Shown one piece after another: positions 46,899-55,072 of a stretch of DNA of 64,000 bases (position 1 is its first letter; every line of letters starts with the position of its first letter). The translations under genes and the position numbers were made by a program. Below the pieces are notes generated by a model that was not told where the DNA came from, did no database searches, and saw nothing but the letters and a program-made list of their open reading frames with translations. Origin of the DNA: Thiothrix eikelboomii (GTDB lineage: Bacteria; Pseudomonadota; Gammaproteobacteria; Thiotrichales; Thiotrichaceae); the NCBI RefSeq assembly GCF_900167255.1, contig NZ_FUYB01000003.1, forward strand, positions 248,001-312,000, given 5' to 3'.

Positions 46899-47155
46899 TA
46901 GAGCACAAGGCAACCCCGCAATTCTGGCAAGCATTGGAAGCACTACCTGAGCCAGTTCAAACCTTAGCACACAAAAACTTTGCACTGCTCAAACAGAACC
47001 CAGAATATCCTTCACTGCACTTTAAGTCAGTTGGTGCTCTGTGGTCTGCACGAGTTGGCTTGCATTATCGAGCCTTAGCCATCCAACGCCCACATGGTTT
47101 CACTTGGGTTTGGATTGGACACCATGCAGTTTATGACCAGATGATTAAAGGATGA
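46895..47155 (+). CDS. RelE/ParE-type toxin
   Basis: The 86-residue protein has Phe-Trp-Gln-Ala-Leu-Glu-Ala-Leu-Pro-Glu-Pro-Val-Gln, Asn-Pro-Glu-Tyr-Pro-Ser-Leu-His-Phe-Lys-Ser-Val-Gly, and Ala-Arg-Val-Gly-Leu-His-Tyr-Arg-Ala-Leu-Ala followed by Trp-Val-Trp-Ile-Gly-His-His. This is the layout of RelE-like toxins paired with DUF2281 antitoxins. It is coupled to the antitoxin gene. Confidence 0.8.
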   Translation: MIEHKATPQFWQALEALPEPVQTLAHKNFALLKQNPEYPSLHFKSVGALWSARVGLHYRALAIQRPHGFTWVWIGHHAVYDQMIKG

Positions 47156-47262
47156 AGAAAGCGGTGTTTAGTGCTGAATTGCCTAATGCTGAAACTGTTG
47201 CAGCCATGCAGGAAGCACGGGCAATGGCTGAATCCCGATTTAATCCAGTAAATGTACCTTAA
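47152..47262 (+). pseudogene. Truncated RelB/DinJ-like antitoxin fragment
   Basis: A 36-residue frame (Met-Lys-Lys-Ala-Val-Phe-Ser-Ala-Glu-Leu-Pro-Asn-Ala-Glu-Thr-Val-Ala-Ala-Met-Gln) looks like the N-terminal third of a RelB-type antitoxin and then stops. It overlaps the toxin stop by four bases. Likely a decayed second module. Confidence 0.45.
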
Positions 47263-47326
47263 GCAACGGTTTCCATTTTGGAAGTAACTCATAAACGCCC
47301 TGCAACCAAATATGAAAGGAAACAAT

Positions 47327-47449
47327 ATGAGCAATCTTGATGAGGATATGCGCCCTGAATATGATTTTTCGGGCGGTGTCCGTGGTAAGCACTACCAAAC
47401 CAGCCAGCCTAGCCCCTTCATAGCGGGCATTCGTGTTGCCTACGATTGA
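47327..47449 (+). pseudogene. Truncated antitoxin-like fragment
   Basis: The 40-residue frame contains Met-Arg-Pro-Glu-Tyr-Asp-Phe-Ser-Gly-Gly-Val-Arg-Gly-Lys-His-Tyr, the conserved start of a small antitoxin family usually about 75-90 residues long, and then runs into unrelated sequence. AAGGAAAC precedes the ATG. Confidence 0.5.
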
Positions 47450-47629
47450 TGCGGATCTGTCTCGGGACTTTGATTCAGGCTCAGCTACGCCAGCTTGTGG
47501 AATTTTTTCCACAACCGCTTTTCCTTTATTATCAATAGCTTGCGATAGATAAGCCTTGGAAGATTTATCGCCACCTGCTTTAGCCTGTCGCTCCTTCGTC
47601 TCTTCCGCCAAAACCCGCTCAACTTCCAA
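47430..47629 (-). pseudogene. Remnant of a ParB-like / plasmid-replication-associated gene
   Basis: Minus-strand residues Glu-Val-Glu-Arg-Val-Leu-Ala-Glu-Glu-Thr-Lys-Glu-Arg-Gln, Gly-Gly-Asp-Lys-Ser-Ser and Ser-Arg-Asp-Arg-Ser-Ala-Ser-Ile-Val-Gly-x-Asn-x-Arg-Tyr match the middle of ParB-like regulators that list 'regulated by parS' features. The frame then breaks off at about 47430. Start and both ends are missing. Confidence 0.5.
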
Positions 47630-47639
47630 GGCGACAAAC

Positions 47640-47694
47640 GCACATTGCTAAGTTGCTGTTTTTCCTTAAAAGAACGAATTTCGTCTTTTTGAAA
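47640..47694. repeat. 55-base direct repeat, right copy
   Basis: Second copy of the 46518-46572 repeat. It joins the remnant zone to the orphan terminase; 47695-47782 holds nothing recognisable. Confidence 0.85.
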
Positions 47695-47782
47695 ATAGAC
47701 AGAGCTGTTTGAATAACCCTATACGTAAAGCCGCTCCAGACTGCGCCGCACTGCACCGACAGCCCCCAGCCGTCGTTTGTGT

Positions 47783-48994
47783 TCATAACATACCTGCGAG
47801 GTTGTAATTTTTCGCCTTGATAGCGGGTTCGAGTGCGTACCGAATCGCATCCCAACAATGATTATGTTTGTCGATCAAGTCCGGCAAGACATCGCCCGTT
47901 AAAGCATCGGTTTTGTAACTCCATAGCCGCGCTTCTTCGGCGGTATGCCTGCACTGTGGGTGAATGATGATGCGTTCAAAACTGCGTAGCTTGCTAATCC
48001 CATCCTCCACACTACCCTTCCACTTTCCGACAGATACCATTCTAGGATAACCGTTGCGCTTGAGGTGGCTAATGATTTCAGGTCGTGCATTATCGCCTCG
48101 AATAGTGTGCTGCTTGGCTTCAGGGATGCGCCCAAAGAACGTCGGTAGCTGGTCGGTTTCAATCCCTACCCCGTACAATTCGCGGTGAATATAGAGCGTC
48201 TTATCATCAATGAAACATTCAATTAAGGTAGTCGGGTCAGTGCTGAAGCCCCAATCAGACCCATAATAAGCCCCGTTCCAGTGAGCTTGAGGCTCAAACC
48301 ATTCGATGCTGTACTTGTCTTTTAATACTTGAGCATTGCTATTCTTGCGACATTCACCACCCCAAATATGCTCAGCATCTTCAGTGCTCACCCGATACAG
48401 ATAGTCCTTTTCCTTGCGTAAGGATTCGGGAAACCACGGGTTATCATGCCAATTGATCGACACCAGCAAGGTATTCGGGGGCGTGTGCGTAATAAAGCGT
48501 TCATAGGTCGGATCGGTTTTCTCATTCGGATTAAAGGATACCCAGATTTCTGAATCGGCCTTGCGGATCGTCGGAATCAGCACGTCCCAACTGGCTTTAG
48601 AGACGGTTTCAGCCTCTTCAATCCAACAAATATCAATCCCTTCCATACTTTTGATTTTGGTAATATTGGAGCGGATACCGCTAAAAATGAACTCTGTCCC
48701 CGCCTTACTGCTGATTTTGGTATCTGTCACGGTGAACAAGTGATTGAGTTGGAGCGCGTCGATTTGTGCGACCAGTAGCTTATGCACGCTTTCCTTGATG
48801 CTGTTCTGAATCTCACGAGCGCACAGCACGCGCAAAGGTTTTGATGCACCTAGCAGAATCAATACCCTAGCCAGACTCCACGACTTAGCACCACCTCTGC
48901 CACCATACGCCACTTTATAGCGATAGCGACCCAGTACGGGAAACGCTTGGAGCTTCTCCGGTAACTCAATCTTAAGCGGGTTCGCCATTACCAT
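47783..48994 (-). CDS. Terminase large subunit, PBSX family (orphan)
   Basis: The 403-residue protein shows the PBSX-family ATPase: Val-Ala-Tyr-Gly-Gly-Arg-Gly-Gly-Ala-Lys-Ser-Trp-Ser (about 28-40), Cys-Ala-Arg-Glu-Ile-Gln-Asn-Ser, Ile-Asp-Ile-Cys-Trp-Ile-Glu-Glu-Ala (Walker B, about 120-128), and nuclease residues Tyr-Tyr-Gly-Ser-Asp-Trp-Gly-Phe-Ser. It appears full-length. No portal, capsid or tail genes follow; remnants do. It overlaps the small subunit gene by 23 bases. It may redirect packaging of a helper phage or be all that is left of a prophage. Confidence 0.9.
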   Translation of the reverse strand: MVMANPLKIELPEKLQAFPVLGRYRYKVAYGGRGGAKSWSLARVLILLGASKPLRVLCAREIQNSIKESVHKLLVAQIDALQLNHLFTVTDTKISSKAGTEFIFSGIRSNITKIKSMEGIDICWIEEAETVSKASWDVLIPTIRKADSEIWVSFNPNEKTDPTYERFITHTPPNTLLVSINWHDNPWFPESLRKEKDYLYRVSTEDAEHIWGGECRKNSNAQVLKDKYSIEWFEPQAHWNGAYYGSDWGFSTDPTTLIECFIDDKTLYIHRELYGVGIETDQLPTFFGRIPEAKQHTIRGDNARPEIISHLKRNGYPRMVSVGKWKGSVEDGISKLRSFERIIIHPQCRHTAEEARLWSYKTDALTGDVLPDLIDKHNHCWDAIRYALEPAIKAKNYNLAGML

Positions 48995-49274
48995 TGGATT
49001 TCACCCACTGCACCATTAAGTTTGAAATATTCGCGGTATGATCCACGTCCAATGATTGGGTAGGCTTGCCATGCCCTCGATCTAGTAGGCTATTAGCCGC
49101 GCTAATCCGTGCGGCATGAGGGGCTTCATGGTCATTCATAATCTCGACTAAGGTTTCTAAAGCTGCTTGGGTATATGCCCTAGCTGCATCACGCAATTCT
49201 AACTTCACCTTGTTGATACTGCCCTGCTTACGGCCTGCACCTTCTCGCTTTCCACCGTTTTGCATCGGTATCAC
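48972..49274 (-). CDS. Small terminase-like DNA-binding protein
   Basis: The 100-residue protein begins with Gly-Gly-Lys-Arg-Glu-Gly-Ala-Gly-Arg-Lys-Gln-Gly-Ser-Ile-Asn-Lys, a motif common at the N-terminus of phage small terminase and related proteins. Helices with Ala-Leu-Glu-Thr-Leu-Val-Glu-Ile-Met and Arg-Ile-Ser-Ala-Ala-Asn-Ser-Leu-Leu-Asp-Arg-Gly-His-Gly-Lys-Pro follow. It overlaps the large subunit gene, confirming a packaging pair. Confidence 0.75.
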   Translation of the reverse strand: MIPMQNGGKREGAGRKQGSINKVKLELRDAARAYTQAALETLVEIMNDHEAPHAARISAANSLLDRGHGKPTQSLDVDHTANISNLMVQWVKSNGNGEPA

Positions 49275-49376
49275 CTCAATAACTGATTATTAATCAAATT
49301 TTAACATGACTTGCACTTTTAAAGCACAGTATCCAGCAGATAGACCTCCAGTGGCGAAATGATGATTTAGGCCGCT

Positions 49377-49404
49377 GGTGTACTTGGTGTACTTAGTGTA
49401 CTTA
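49377..49404. repeat. GTGTACTT(A/G) iterons, copy set 1
   Basis: Three adjoining nine-base units GTGTACTTG/GTGTACTTA lie in the gene-free stretch 49275-49535, which is otherwise AT-rich with no gene. Confidence 0.7.
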
Positions 49405-49535
49405 TAATCCGACATTTAAGGCTCTGGCGCTCTGTATAGGCTTTTTTGACTAATTATCAGTCTTTTTGTTCTTATTTTGTTCGTTATTTAATCTTAATTT
49501 AATTACTTAATATATTTTACTTATAAATATGGGTA

Positions 49536-49694
49536 TTAATTAATCAATTTGGTGTACTTAGTGTACTTGGTGTACTTAGACTCCAAGTAGCTGCTCTCGA
49601 ACATTTCAGGGTGAATATCCACCGCGTCAAGCTCCACCGCTGTAGGCATGGCGGCTTCCAGTTTAGCTATGCGCTTGGCTAGTGTTCTGTTCAT
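49536..49694 (-). CDS. Small protein ending in iteron-encoded Lys-Tyr-Thr repeats
   Basis: ATG at 49694 overlaps the preceding stop (ATGA), giving 52 residues: Arg-Thr-Leu-Ala-Lys-Arg-Ile-Ala-Lys-Leu-Glu-Ala-Ala helix, an acidic middle, and a tail Lys-Tyr-Thr-Lys-Tyr-Thr-Lys-Tyr-Thr-Lys encoded by the GTGTACTT repeats. The N-terminal helix resembles short phage proteins upstream of terminase genes. Function unknown. Confidence 0.5.
   Translation of the reverse strand: MNRTLAKRIAKLEAAMPTAVELDAVDIHPEMFESSYLESKYTKYTKYTKLIN
49551..49578. repeat. GTGTACTT(A/G) iterons, copy set 2
   Basis: Three further units, in the same orientation as those at 49377-49404 and 147 bases away. The two sets flank a very AT-rich stretch (about 49435-49548). 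Confidence 0.7.
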
Positions 49695-50026
49695 GGCTGC
49701 TGAGCCTCTAATGCTTCCAAACGATTCTCTAAAACCTCGCGCTCAAGAGCTTGGCCTAATAGGTTCAGTAAGTAGCCTAGGCGTGTTGCGTCCTGAGTTT
49801 CGATTTTTCCGGCTCGTGCGTCCCTGTAGACCGCTGCTAATTCACGCCGGATTGCTGCAGCATTCTGTAAGTTAATTTTAGGGGGTGGGGTATTCGCTGG
49901 AATCAGCTCCCCCTCTGCACCCGATTGGTTTTGTTTTTCGCCGCGTTGCATCATGTTTGCCCTGTGGTGCGGTAAGTCATAGAGCCATTTTACCAAGGTA
50001 GCAGGTACTTTTCTTGATTCGTGCAC
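49691..50026 (-). CDS. Hypothetical phage-like protein upstream of the terminase genes
   Basis: The 111-residue protein has a proline-rich centre (Pro-Ala-Asn-Thr-Pro-Pro-Pro-Lys) and a C-terminal helical domain (Ala-Ala-Ile-Arg-Arg-Glu-Leu-Ala-Ala-Val-Tyr-Arg-Asp-Ala-Arg-Ala-Gly-Lys-Ile), a pattern often seen in short proteins beside small terminases. ATG at 49954 is an alternative start. It is coupled to the next small gene. Confidence 0.55.
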   Translation of the reverse strand: MHESRKVPATLVKWLYDLPHHRANMMQRGEKQNQSGAEGELIPANTPPPKINLQNAAAIRRELAAVYRDARAGKIETQDATRLGYLLNLLGQALEREVLENRLEALEAQQP

Positions 50027-50391
50027 TGCTGTTAGTAGTGGAACACCGGAACACGTGCCTTATTTCTAGGTGTTCCGCCTGCTGAAGACATAAAACCACT
50101 TAAAAACAATAACTTAACCATCTTGGAACACATGGAACACGTGGAACACCAAAAAAACAATGAAAACGAAAATCTACTTAGCTAACTCTGTAATAAAGGA
50201 AAAGATAGATAATGAAATATTAATAAAAACAGTTACTTAAATACAAAAATAGACACTACCAACTATCTACCTATGGTTATCTTTAACCCTGCTTAACCAC
50301 TCTATATCGTTTTTCTCTAATATGAGTTTTTTTGGTGTTCCACGTGTTCCACGTGTTCCAGCTCTTAAATACAGGCATAAAAAAAGCCGGA
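50027..50391. repeat. Iteron clusters, right end of element B (gene-free)
   Basis: No gene is supported in this 365-base AT-rich stretch. GTGGAACAC-type units lie at 50038-50047, 50051-50055 (partial), 50123-50150 (three in a row) and, inverted, 50334-50361 (three in a row). AAAAACAATAACTTA at 50102-50116 is the complement of the AT-rich spacer seen at 39143 and 39240. Confidence 0.75.
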
Positions 50392-51672
50392 TTATCCGGC
50401 CTTTGGTTCATGCTTTTGGTGTATGGGTATCACTTGCGCCCCCGCTTTCAATCTATCCAGATAATCAGCCCATGCTTGCAGCATTTCGCGCCGCTTAGCT
50501 AAGTGCTTGGTTCTGTCATACGCGCCCTTATGTGGATCATTACCCTTGTGTGCAAGTTGCCTTTCTGCTGTCTTGGGATCATAACCTAATTGATCCTCTA
50601 GCAATGTTCTAGCAGTTGCCCTAAAGCCGTGCCCCGACATGGTGTCACTGTCATAGCCCATATTGCGAATGGCATACCTTATGGTATCTCTGCACATATG
50701 CCCCGAACTACCCTTTAAGCTGGGGAATACATACACGCTTCCCGTATTAAGCCGCTTTAGTTCATCAAATACTGCTATGGACTGACGACTTAAGGGGATA
50801 ATGTGCTGATCTTGCTCCCAGTTGTTTTCCTTAACAATTTGAGGATTCTTCATACGCTTGGCTTCAATAGTCCATGTTGCAGTTTGCAGATTAACTTCAC
50901 GCCATTCAGCACCCACAAGCTCGCTTGGCCTAAGCATGACTAAAGCTGCTAGTTTTAATAGGCACACCGTAGCGTAATAGCCATGATAGTGGTCAACATC
51001 ACGTAAAAATTGCCCTAATAGAACAGGGTCGGTAATGGCTGCATGTGGCTTTGATCTACGAGGTTTTATCAGAACACTTAAGTCTATATCGGCGGGGTTC
51101 TCTTCTGTTAATCCCTTGGTTCGTGCATAGCGAAAGATTTTATAGAGCCAACGCCCTACACGCCTTGCTTGATCCAGTGAACCGCGCTTTGCTACCCGTT
51201 CCACGGTGTCACTAATAGCTTTGGTTCTAACTTCGCTGATGGGTGTGTCTTTACCAATTACAGGGAAAATATCGTTTTTGAAATAGTTAGCAATAGTATC
51301 TTTGCCTCTTTTAGCGCCTTCCTTGTTTTCTAACCATAAGAGCGCAACTGTACCAAAGCTAGTTGCAGACGCTTGGGCAACCTTTGCCGCCCGTTTCATT
51401 ACCATAGGGTCAATCCCTTTAGTAAGCCCTATTTTTGCTTCACGGTGCGTTTTGCGGGCTTCTGTAATGGTAATGAGTGGATAAGTTCCAATAGGTAGGG
51501 TTTTGCGTTTGCCTGCAAATTGATAATCAAAGCGCCAATACATGCCAAACTTTCCAGACTGTAAAGGCTTTAAGTGCATATAAAGCCCCTCACCATCTAC
51601 TAGCTTGTGTTTGTCTGGAACACGCTCACCACGATAAATGGCTTTTAATTCTGCATCTTTAAGGATACCCAC
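50392..51672 (-). CDS. Tyrosine integrase of element B (P4-type)
   Basis: The 426-residue protein shares layout and many motifs with integrase A: Leu-Val-Asp-Gly-Glu-Gly-Leu-Tyr-Met and Arg-Phe-Asp-Tyr-Gln-Phe-Ala-Gly-Lys-Arg in the N-terminal domain, Met-Leu-Arg-Pro-Ser-Glu-Leu (catalytic Arg), Ser-Gly-His-Gly-Phe-Arg-Ala (His, Arg), Gln-Leu-Ala-His-Lys and Ala-Tyr-Asp-Arg (Tyr nucleophile). Its 5' end is 34 bases from the putative att at 51706, as expected for this type. It should catalyse integration beside lysS. Confidence 0.93.
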   Translation of the reverse strand: MGILKDAELKAIYRGERVPDKHKLVDGEGLYMHLKPLQSGKFGMYWRFDYQFAGKRKTLPIGTYPLITITEARKTHREAKIGLTKGIDPMVMKRAAKVAQASATSFGTVALLWLENKEGAKRGKDTIANYFKNDIFPVIGKDTPISEVRTKAISDTVERVAKRGSLDQARRVGRWLYKIFRYARTKGLTEENPADIDLSVLIKPRRSKPHAAITDPVLLGQFLRDVDHYHGYYATVCLLKLAALVMLRPSELVGAEWREVNLQTATWTIEAKRMKNPQIVKENNWEQDQHIIPLSRQSIAVFDELKRLNTGSVYVFPSLKGSSGHMCRDTIRYAIRNMGYDSDTMSGHGFRATARTLLEDQLGYDPKTAERQLAHKGNDPHKGAYDRTKHLAKRREMLQAWADYLDRLKAGAQVIPIHQKHEPKAG

Positions 51673-51705
51673 GGTACTTGCTCCAAGCTGGTCATACGTA
51701 CCTTA

Positions 51706-51741
51706 AAAAGTACCGTGTCTTATACGGTATCAGCAAGCTTT
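51706..51741. repeat. Right attachment-site candidate of element B beside lysS
   Basis: It begins AAAAGTACCGTGTCTTATAC. The first 16 bases equal 38033-38048, and the 36-base stretch aligns with 37849-37884. A GC-rich inverted repeat, CACCCCGC...GCGGGGTG (51753-51786), follows before the lysS stop, and could be the lysS terminator stem without a T-run. Confidence 0.7.
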
Positions 51742-51801
51742 AAAGATAAGTTCACCCCGCTAAAACGCTATATTTAATGCGGGGTGTGACAGTATGGGAA
51801 G

Positions 51802-53316
51802 TTATTCAGGCCGCATATGCGGGAAAAGTATCACATCCCGAATCGAAGGCGCATTGGTAAACAGCATTACCAAGCGATCAATGCCAATCCCCTCGCCTGC
51901 GGTAGGTGGCATACCGTATTCTAAAGCCCGCACGAAGTCAGCATCATAATGCATGGCTTCATCATCCCCTGCTTCTTTCTCCAGCACTTGTTGGCGGAAA
52001 CGTTCAGCTTGATCTTCAGCATCATTCAACTCAGAGAAGCCATTGCCAATTTCGCGCCCACCGATATAGAACTCAAAACGATCCGTCACAAACGGGTTGT
52101 CATCGTTCAAACGCGCAAGCGGTGATACCTCGGCTGGATGCTGCATCACAAACGTAGGTTGTTGCAATAAATGCTCCACGGTTTCCTCGAAAATCGAGAT
52201 TTGCACTTTACCTAAACCATCACTGTCTTTCAGTGGCGCATGGACTTTTTTCGCAATGACCCGAGCAGATTCAAGATTATCAATCTGCTCAGCAGTCACT
52301 TCTGGATTGTATTTAAGGATCGCATCACGAATCGTAATCCGCTCAAAGGGCTGGCTGAAATCAAAAATTTGGCCTTGATATTGTACTTCAGTCGTACCCA
52401 GTAGATCTTGGGCCAAACCCTTAAACAGCGTTTCGGTCAGATCCATCATATCTACATAAGTAGCATAGGCTTGGTAGAATTCAATCATAGTGAATTCTGG
52501 ATTATGCCGCACCGACACCCCTTCATTACGGAAGTTGCGATTGATTTCAAACACGCGCTCAAAACCACCAACGACTAAACGCTTTAAATACAGCTCAGGG
52601 GCAATCCGCAAATACATCGGTAAATCGAGTGCATTATGGTGGGTGATAAATGGACGTGCCGCAGCTCCACCCGGAATAATTTGCAACATCGGTGTTTCGA
52701 CTTCCAGATATTCACGTTGCAGGAAAAAATGGCGGATATAGCTAATAATCTTTGAGCGCATACGGAAAGTATTGCGGCTGTCCTCGTTCATAATTAGATC
52801 AATATAGCGCTGCCGATAACGCTGCTCTTGATCCGTTAAGCCGTGGAATTTTTCAGGTAAAGGGCGCAAGGATTTAGTCAATAAGCGTACCGAATCCGCT
52901 TTGACTGAAAGCTCACCTGTTTGAGTTTTAAATAGCACACCTTGCACCGCAATAATATCACCAATATCTTGATGCTTGTAAGCGTCAAAACTGGCTTCAC
53001 CCACTCGTTGCAATTGCACATAAATCTGTATACGCCCCGAGGTATCCGACAAGGTTGCAAAGCTGGCTTTGCCCATCATCCGGCGCAACATGACACGCCC
53101 TGCGATGGAAACTTTGACTTCATTGGTTTCAAACCATGCTTTGTCGTACTGCTCATAAGCGGCATGCAAATCGGCAGCTTTGTTTTCACGCACCACCTCA
53201 TTCGGGAAAGCAGAACCTTGTGCACGCAAAGCAGCTAATTTCTCACGGCGTTGCTGAATTAATTGATTATCATCTTGATGAACCTGTTGCTGGCTCTCTT
53301 GTTCACTCATGGTCAT
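51802..53316 (-). CDS. lysS: Lysyl-tRNA synthetase, class II
   Basis: The 504-residue protein (typical size) charges tRNA-Lys. It has an N-terminal OB-fold ([11 protein letters not shown]), then class II motifs: Tyr-Leu-Glu-Val-Glu-Thr-Pro-Met-Leu (motif 1), Phe-Arg-Asn-Glu-Gly-x7-Pro-Glu-Phe-Thr (motif 2) and Gly-x-Gly-Ile-Asp-Arg-Leu (motif 3, near the C-terminus). It lies ten bases downstream of prfB, the same operon as in E. coli. ATG at 53316 or 53310. The gene is intact although mobile elements end 60-100 bases past its stop. Confidence 0.97.
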   Translation of the reverse strand: MTMSEQESQQQVHQDDNQLIQQRREKLAALRAQGSAFPNEVVRENKAADLHAAYEQYDKAWFETNEVKVSIAGRVMLRRMMGKASFATLSDTSGRIQIYVQLQRVGEASFDAYKHQDIGDIIAVQGVLFKTQTGELSVKADSVRLLTKSLRPLPEKFHGLTDQEQRYRQRYIDLIMNEDSRNTFRMRSKIISYIRHFFLQREYLEVETPMLQIIPGGAAARPFITHHNALDLPMYLRIAPELYLKRLVVGGFERVFEINRNFRNEGVSVRHNPEFTMIEFYQAYATYVDMMDLTETLFKGLAQDLLGTTEVQYQGQIFDFSQPFERITIRDAILKYNPEVTAEQIDNLESARVIAKKVHAPLKDSDGLGKVQISIFEETVEHLLQQPTFVMQHPAEVSPLARLNDDNPFVTDRFEFYIGGREIGNGFSELNDAEDQAERFRQQVLEKEAGDDEAMHYDADFVRALEYGMPPTAGEGIGIDRLVMLFTNAPSIRDVILFPHMRPE

Positions 53317-53325
53317 CTGTCCGCT

Positions 53326-54421
53326 TTATAGTCCACTTTTTAGGCTCGCCTCAATAAAGCGGTCGAGTCCACCATCCAAAACTGCTTGGGTGTTAGAAGT
53401 TTCCACGCCCGTGCGTAAATCTTTTACCCGTGATTGATCCAGAACATAAGAACGAATCTGACTCCCCCAACCCACATCGGATTTAGTTTGCTCTAAGGCT
53501 TGCTTTTCTTCATTACGCTTGAGGAGTTCTAATTCATACAATTTCGCCCGCAACTGCTTCATGGCGGTATCTTTATTCTGATGCTGCGAGCGCCCGTTTT
53601 GGCATTGAACCACGGTATTGGTCGGCAAATGCGTAATCCGCACTGCTGATTCTGTGCGGTTAACATGCTGACCACCTGCCCCTGATGCACGATACACGTC
53701 AATCCGTAAATCAGCGGGATTAATATCAATCTCGATATTGTCATCAATTTCAGGAGAGACAAACACCGCTGAGAAAGAGGTATGCCGCGCACCGGCCGAG
53801 CTAAACGGCGACTTACGCACTAACCGATGCACACCGGTTTCGGTACGCAACCAACCGAAGGCATATTCACCTTGGAAACTAATCGTCGCACTCTTAATCC
53901 CCGCCACATCACCGGGTGAAGCTTCAATCAACTCAGTTTTAAAGCCTTTGGCCTCACCCCAACGTAGATACATGCGCAAGAGCATTTCTGTCCAATCTTG
54001 TGCCTCCGTACCACCTGCACCCGATTGAATATCTAAGAAAGCATTATTCCGATCTAATTCGCCTGAAAACATACGTTGGAATTCAAGCTTTTCGACCGCC
54101 TGCTCAAGGGTATCAACTTCAGCCGTCACTTCATTGGCACTGGTTTCATCGCCTTCGGCTTCGGCCATTTCCAACAGTTCATGCGCGTCATTCAAACCTT
54201 GGGTCAGGTGCTTGATCCCACCGACCACGGTATCTAACAAAGCCCGCTCTTTGCCCAAGGCTTGAGCATAATCTGGCTGATCCCAAATATTGGGATCTTC
54301 TAATTCGCGGTTAACCTCTTCGAGGCGTTCATGCTTAGTATCATAGTCAAAGATACCCCCTAAGCGCCTCTAAACGCGCTTGCAGGTCTTTGATTTTGGT
54401 GTAAATAAGATTCAGTTCCAT
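53326..54421 (-). CDS. prfB: Peptide chain release factor 2, with programmed +1 frameshift
   Basis: RF2 ends translation at UGA/UAA. The gene starts at ATG 54421; after 24 codons the zero frame reaches TGA at 54347-54349 within CTT-TGA-C, preceded by AGGGGG (internal Shine-Dalgarno-like). A +1 shift at the CTT codon continues to 53326, giving about 364 residues. The tripeptide Ser-Pro-Phe (codon recognition) and Gly-Gly-Gln (catalysis) are present. The frameshift lets RF2 regulate its own level, as known in E. coli. Reading only the downstream frame would miss about 54 residues. Confidence 0.96.
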
Positions 54422-54593
54422 GCTGCGACCGACACTCTAACTGTCAAAAGAAAAGCGTGGATAATAGCAATTTTGCACTGAACTGCCTAGACTAGATCAG
54501 TGTAGAGCCGTTGCTAGTTTAAACCTATTCAAACTTAAAATAGATACCCTCAACAGTTACTAACTCCATACTGTCATAGCATAGAAATTTTTA

Positions 54594-54608
54594 TGCAATT
54601 TAGTTGCA
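54594..54608. promoter_or_regulatory. Zur-type operator in front of the regulator gene
   Basis: TGCAATTTAGTTGCA, a TGCAA-N5-TTGCA palindrome, lies 23 bases before the ATG of the Fur-family gene. The rest of 54422-54631 has no other clear feature. Two closely matching sites lie before zrgA. Confidence 0.6.
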
Positions 54609-54631
54609 AAATAATTTAGGCTAATAAAATT

Positions 54632-55072
54632 ATGTCACCTGAAGATACGAATACGATTGCAGAAAATCTTTTAGGCCAAACTACTGGGCGCTCTACCCCT
54701 ATACGTTTAGCGGTGCTTGGTATTTTACTAGCGGCAAAAACCGCTTTAAATCAACAAGAAATTGAACAACAAGCTACGCGGCAAGGCTTAACTGCGGATC
54801 GAGTGACTTTATATAGAACCTTAGATTGGTTAGTAGAGCAAGGTGTGGCACATCGTATTGCAAGTAATGACCGTACTTGGCGCTATAAGGCACAAGCCAA
54901 TCTAGCTACCCCTCACGCTCACTTTCAATGTAAGCATTGTGGTCAGCTTTTTTGCTTAGAGCATCTACAACCTGCACTCTTAGTTAGCCTCCCACAGGGC
55001 TACCAACTAGATGCCATCGAACTAAAACTGCAAGGAACTTGCCCTAACTGTACTCTTAAATATGCAACTTAA
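54632..55072 (+). CDS. zur: Fur-family regulator, probably zinc-responsive Zur
   Basis: The 146-residue protein has the Fur winged helix (Ala-Leu-Asn-Gln-Gln-Glu-Ile-Glu-Gln, Val-Thr-Leu-Tyr-Arg-Thr-Leu-Asp-Trp-Leu) and a dimerisation domain with His-Ala-His-Phe-Gln-Cys-Lys-His-Cys-Gly and Gly-Thr-Cys-Pro-Asn-Cys, two Cys-x2-Cys pairs for structural zinc. The neighbouring zinc-uptake operon and three shared palindromes argue for Zur rather than Fur. It probably represses itself and zrgA. Confidence 0.8.
   Translation: MSPEDTNTIAENLLGQTTGRSTPIRLAVLGILLAAKTALNQQEIEQQATRQGLTADRVTLYRTLDWLVEQGVAHRIASNDRTWRYKAQANLATPHAHFQCKHCGQLFCLEHLQPALLVSLPQGYQLDAIELKLQGTCPNCTLKYAT

Noticed and set aside
46518-47694. 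Integron-type gene cassette
   Set aside because: The flanking 55-mers lack the inverted core sites of attC, and no integron integrase is present.
47619-47858. Minus-strand frame overlapping the terminase 3' end
   Set aside because: It only translates the 55-base repeat and antisense terminase sequence; no independent support.
51673-51801. tRNA gene as the integration target
   Set aside because: No cloverleaf-forming sequence is visible; the elements end in the non-coding flank of lysS.
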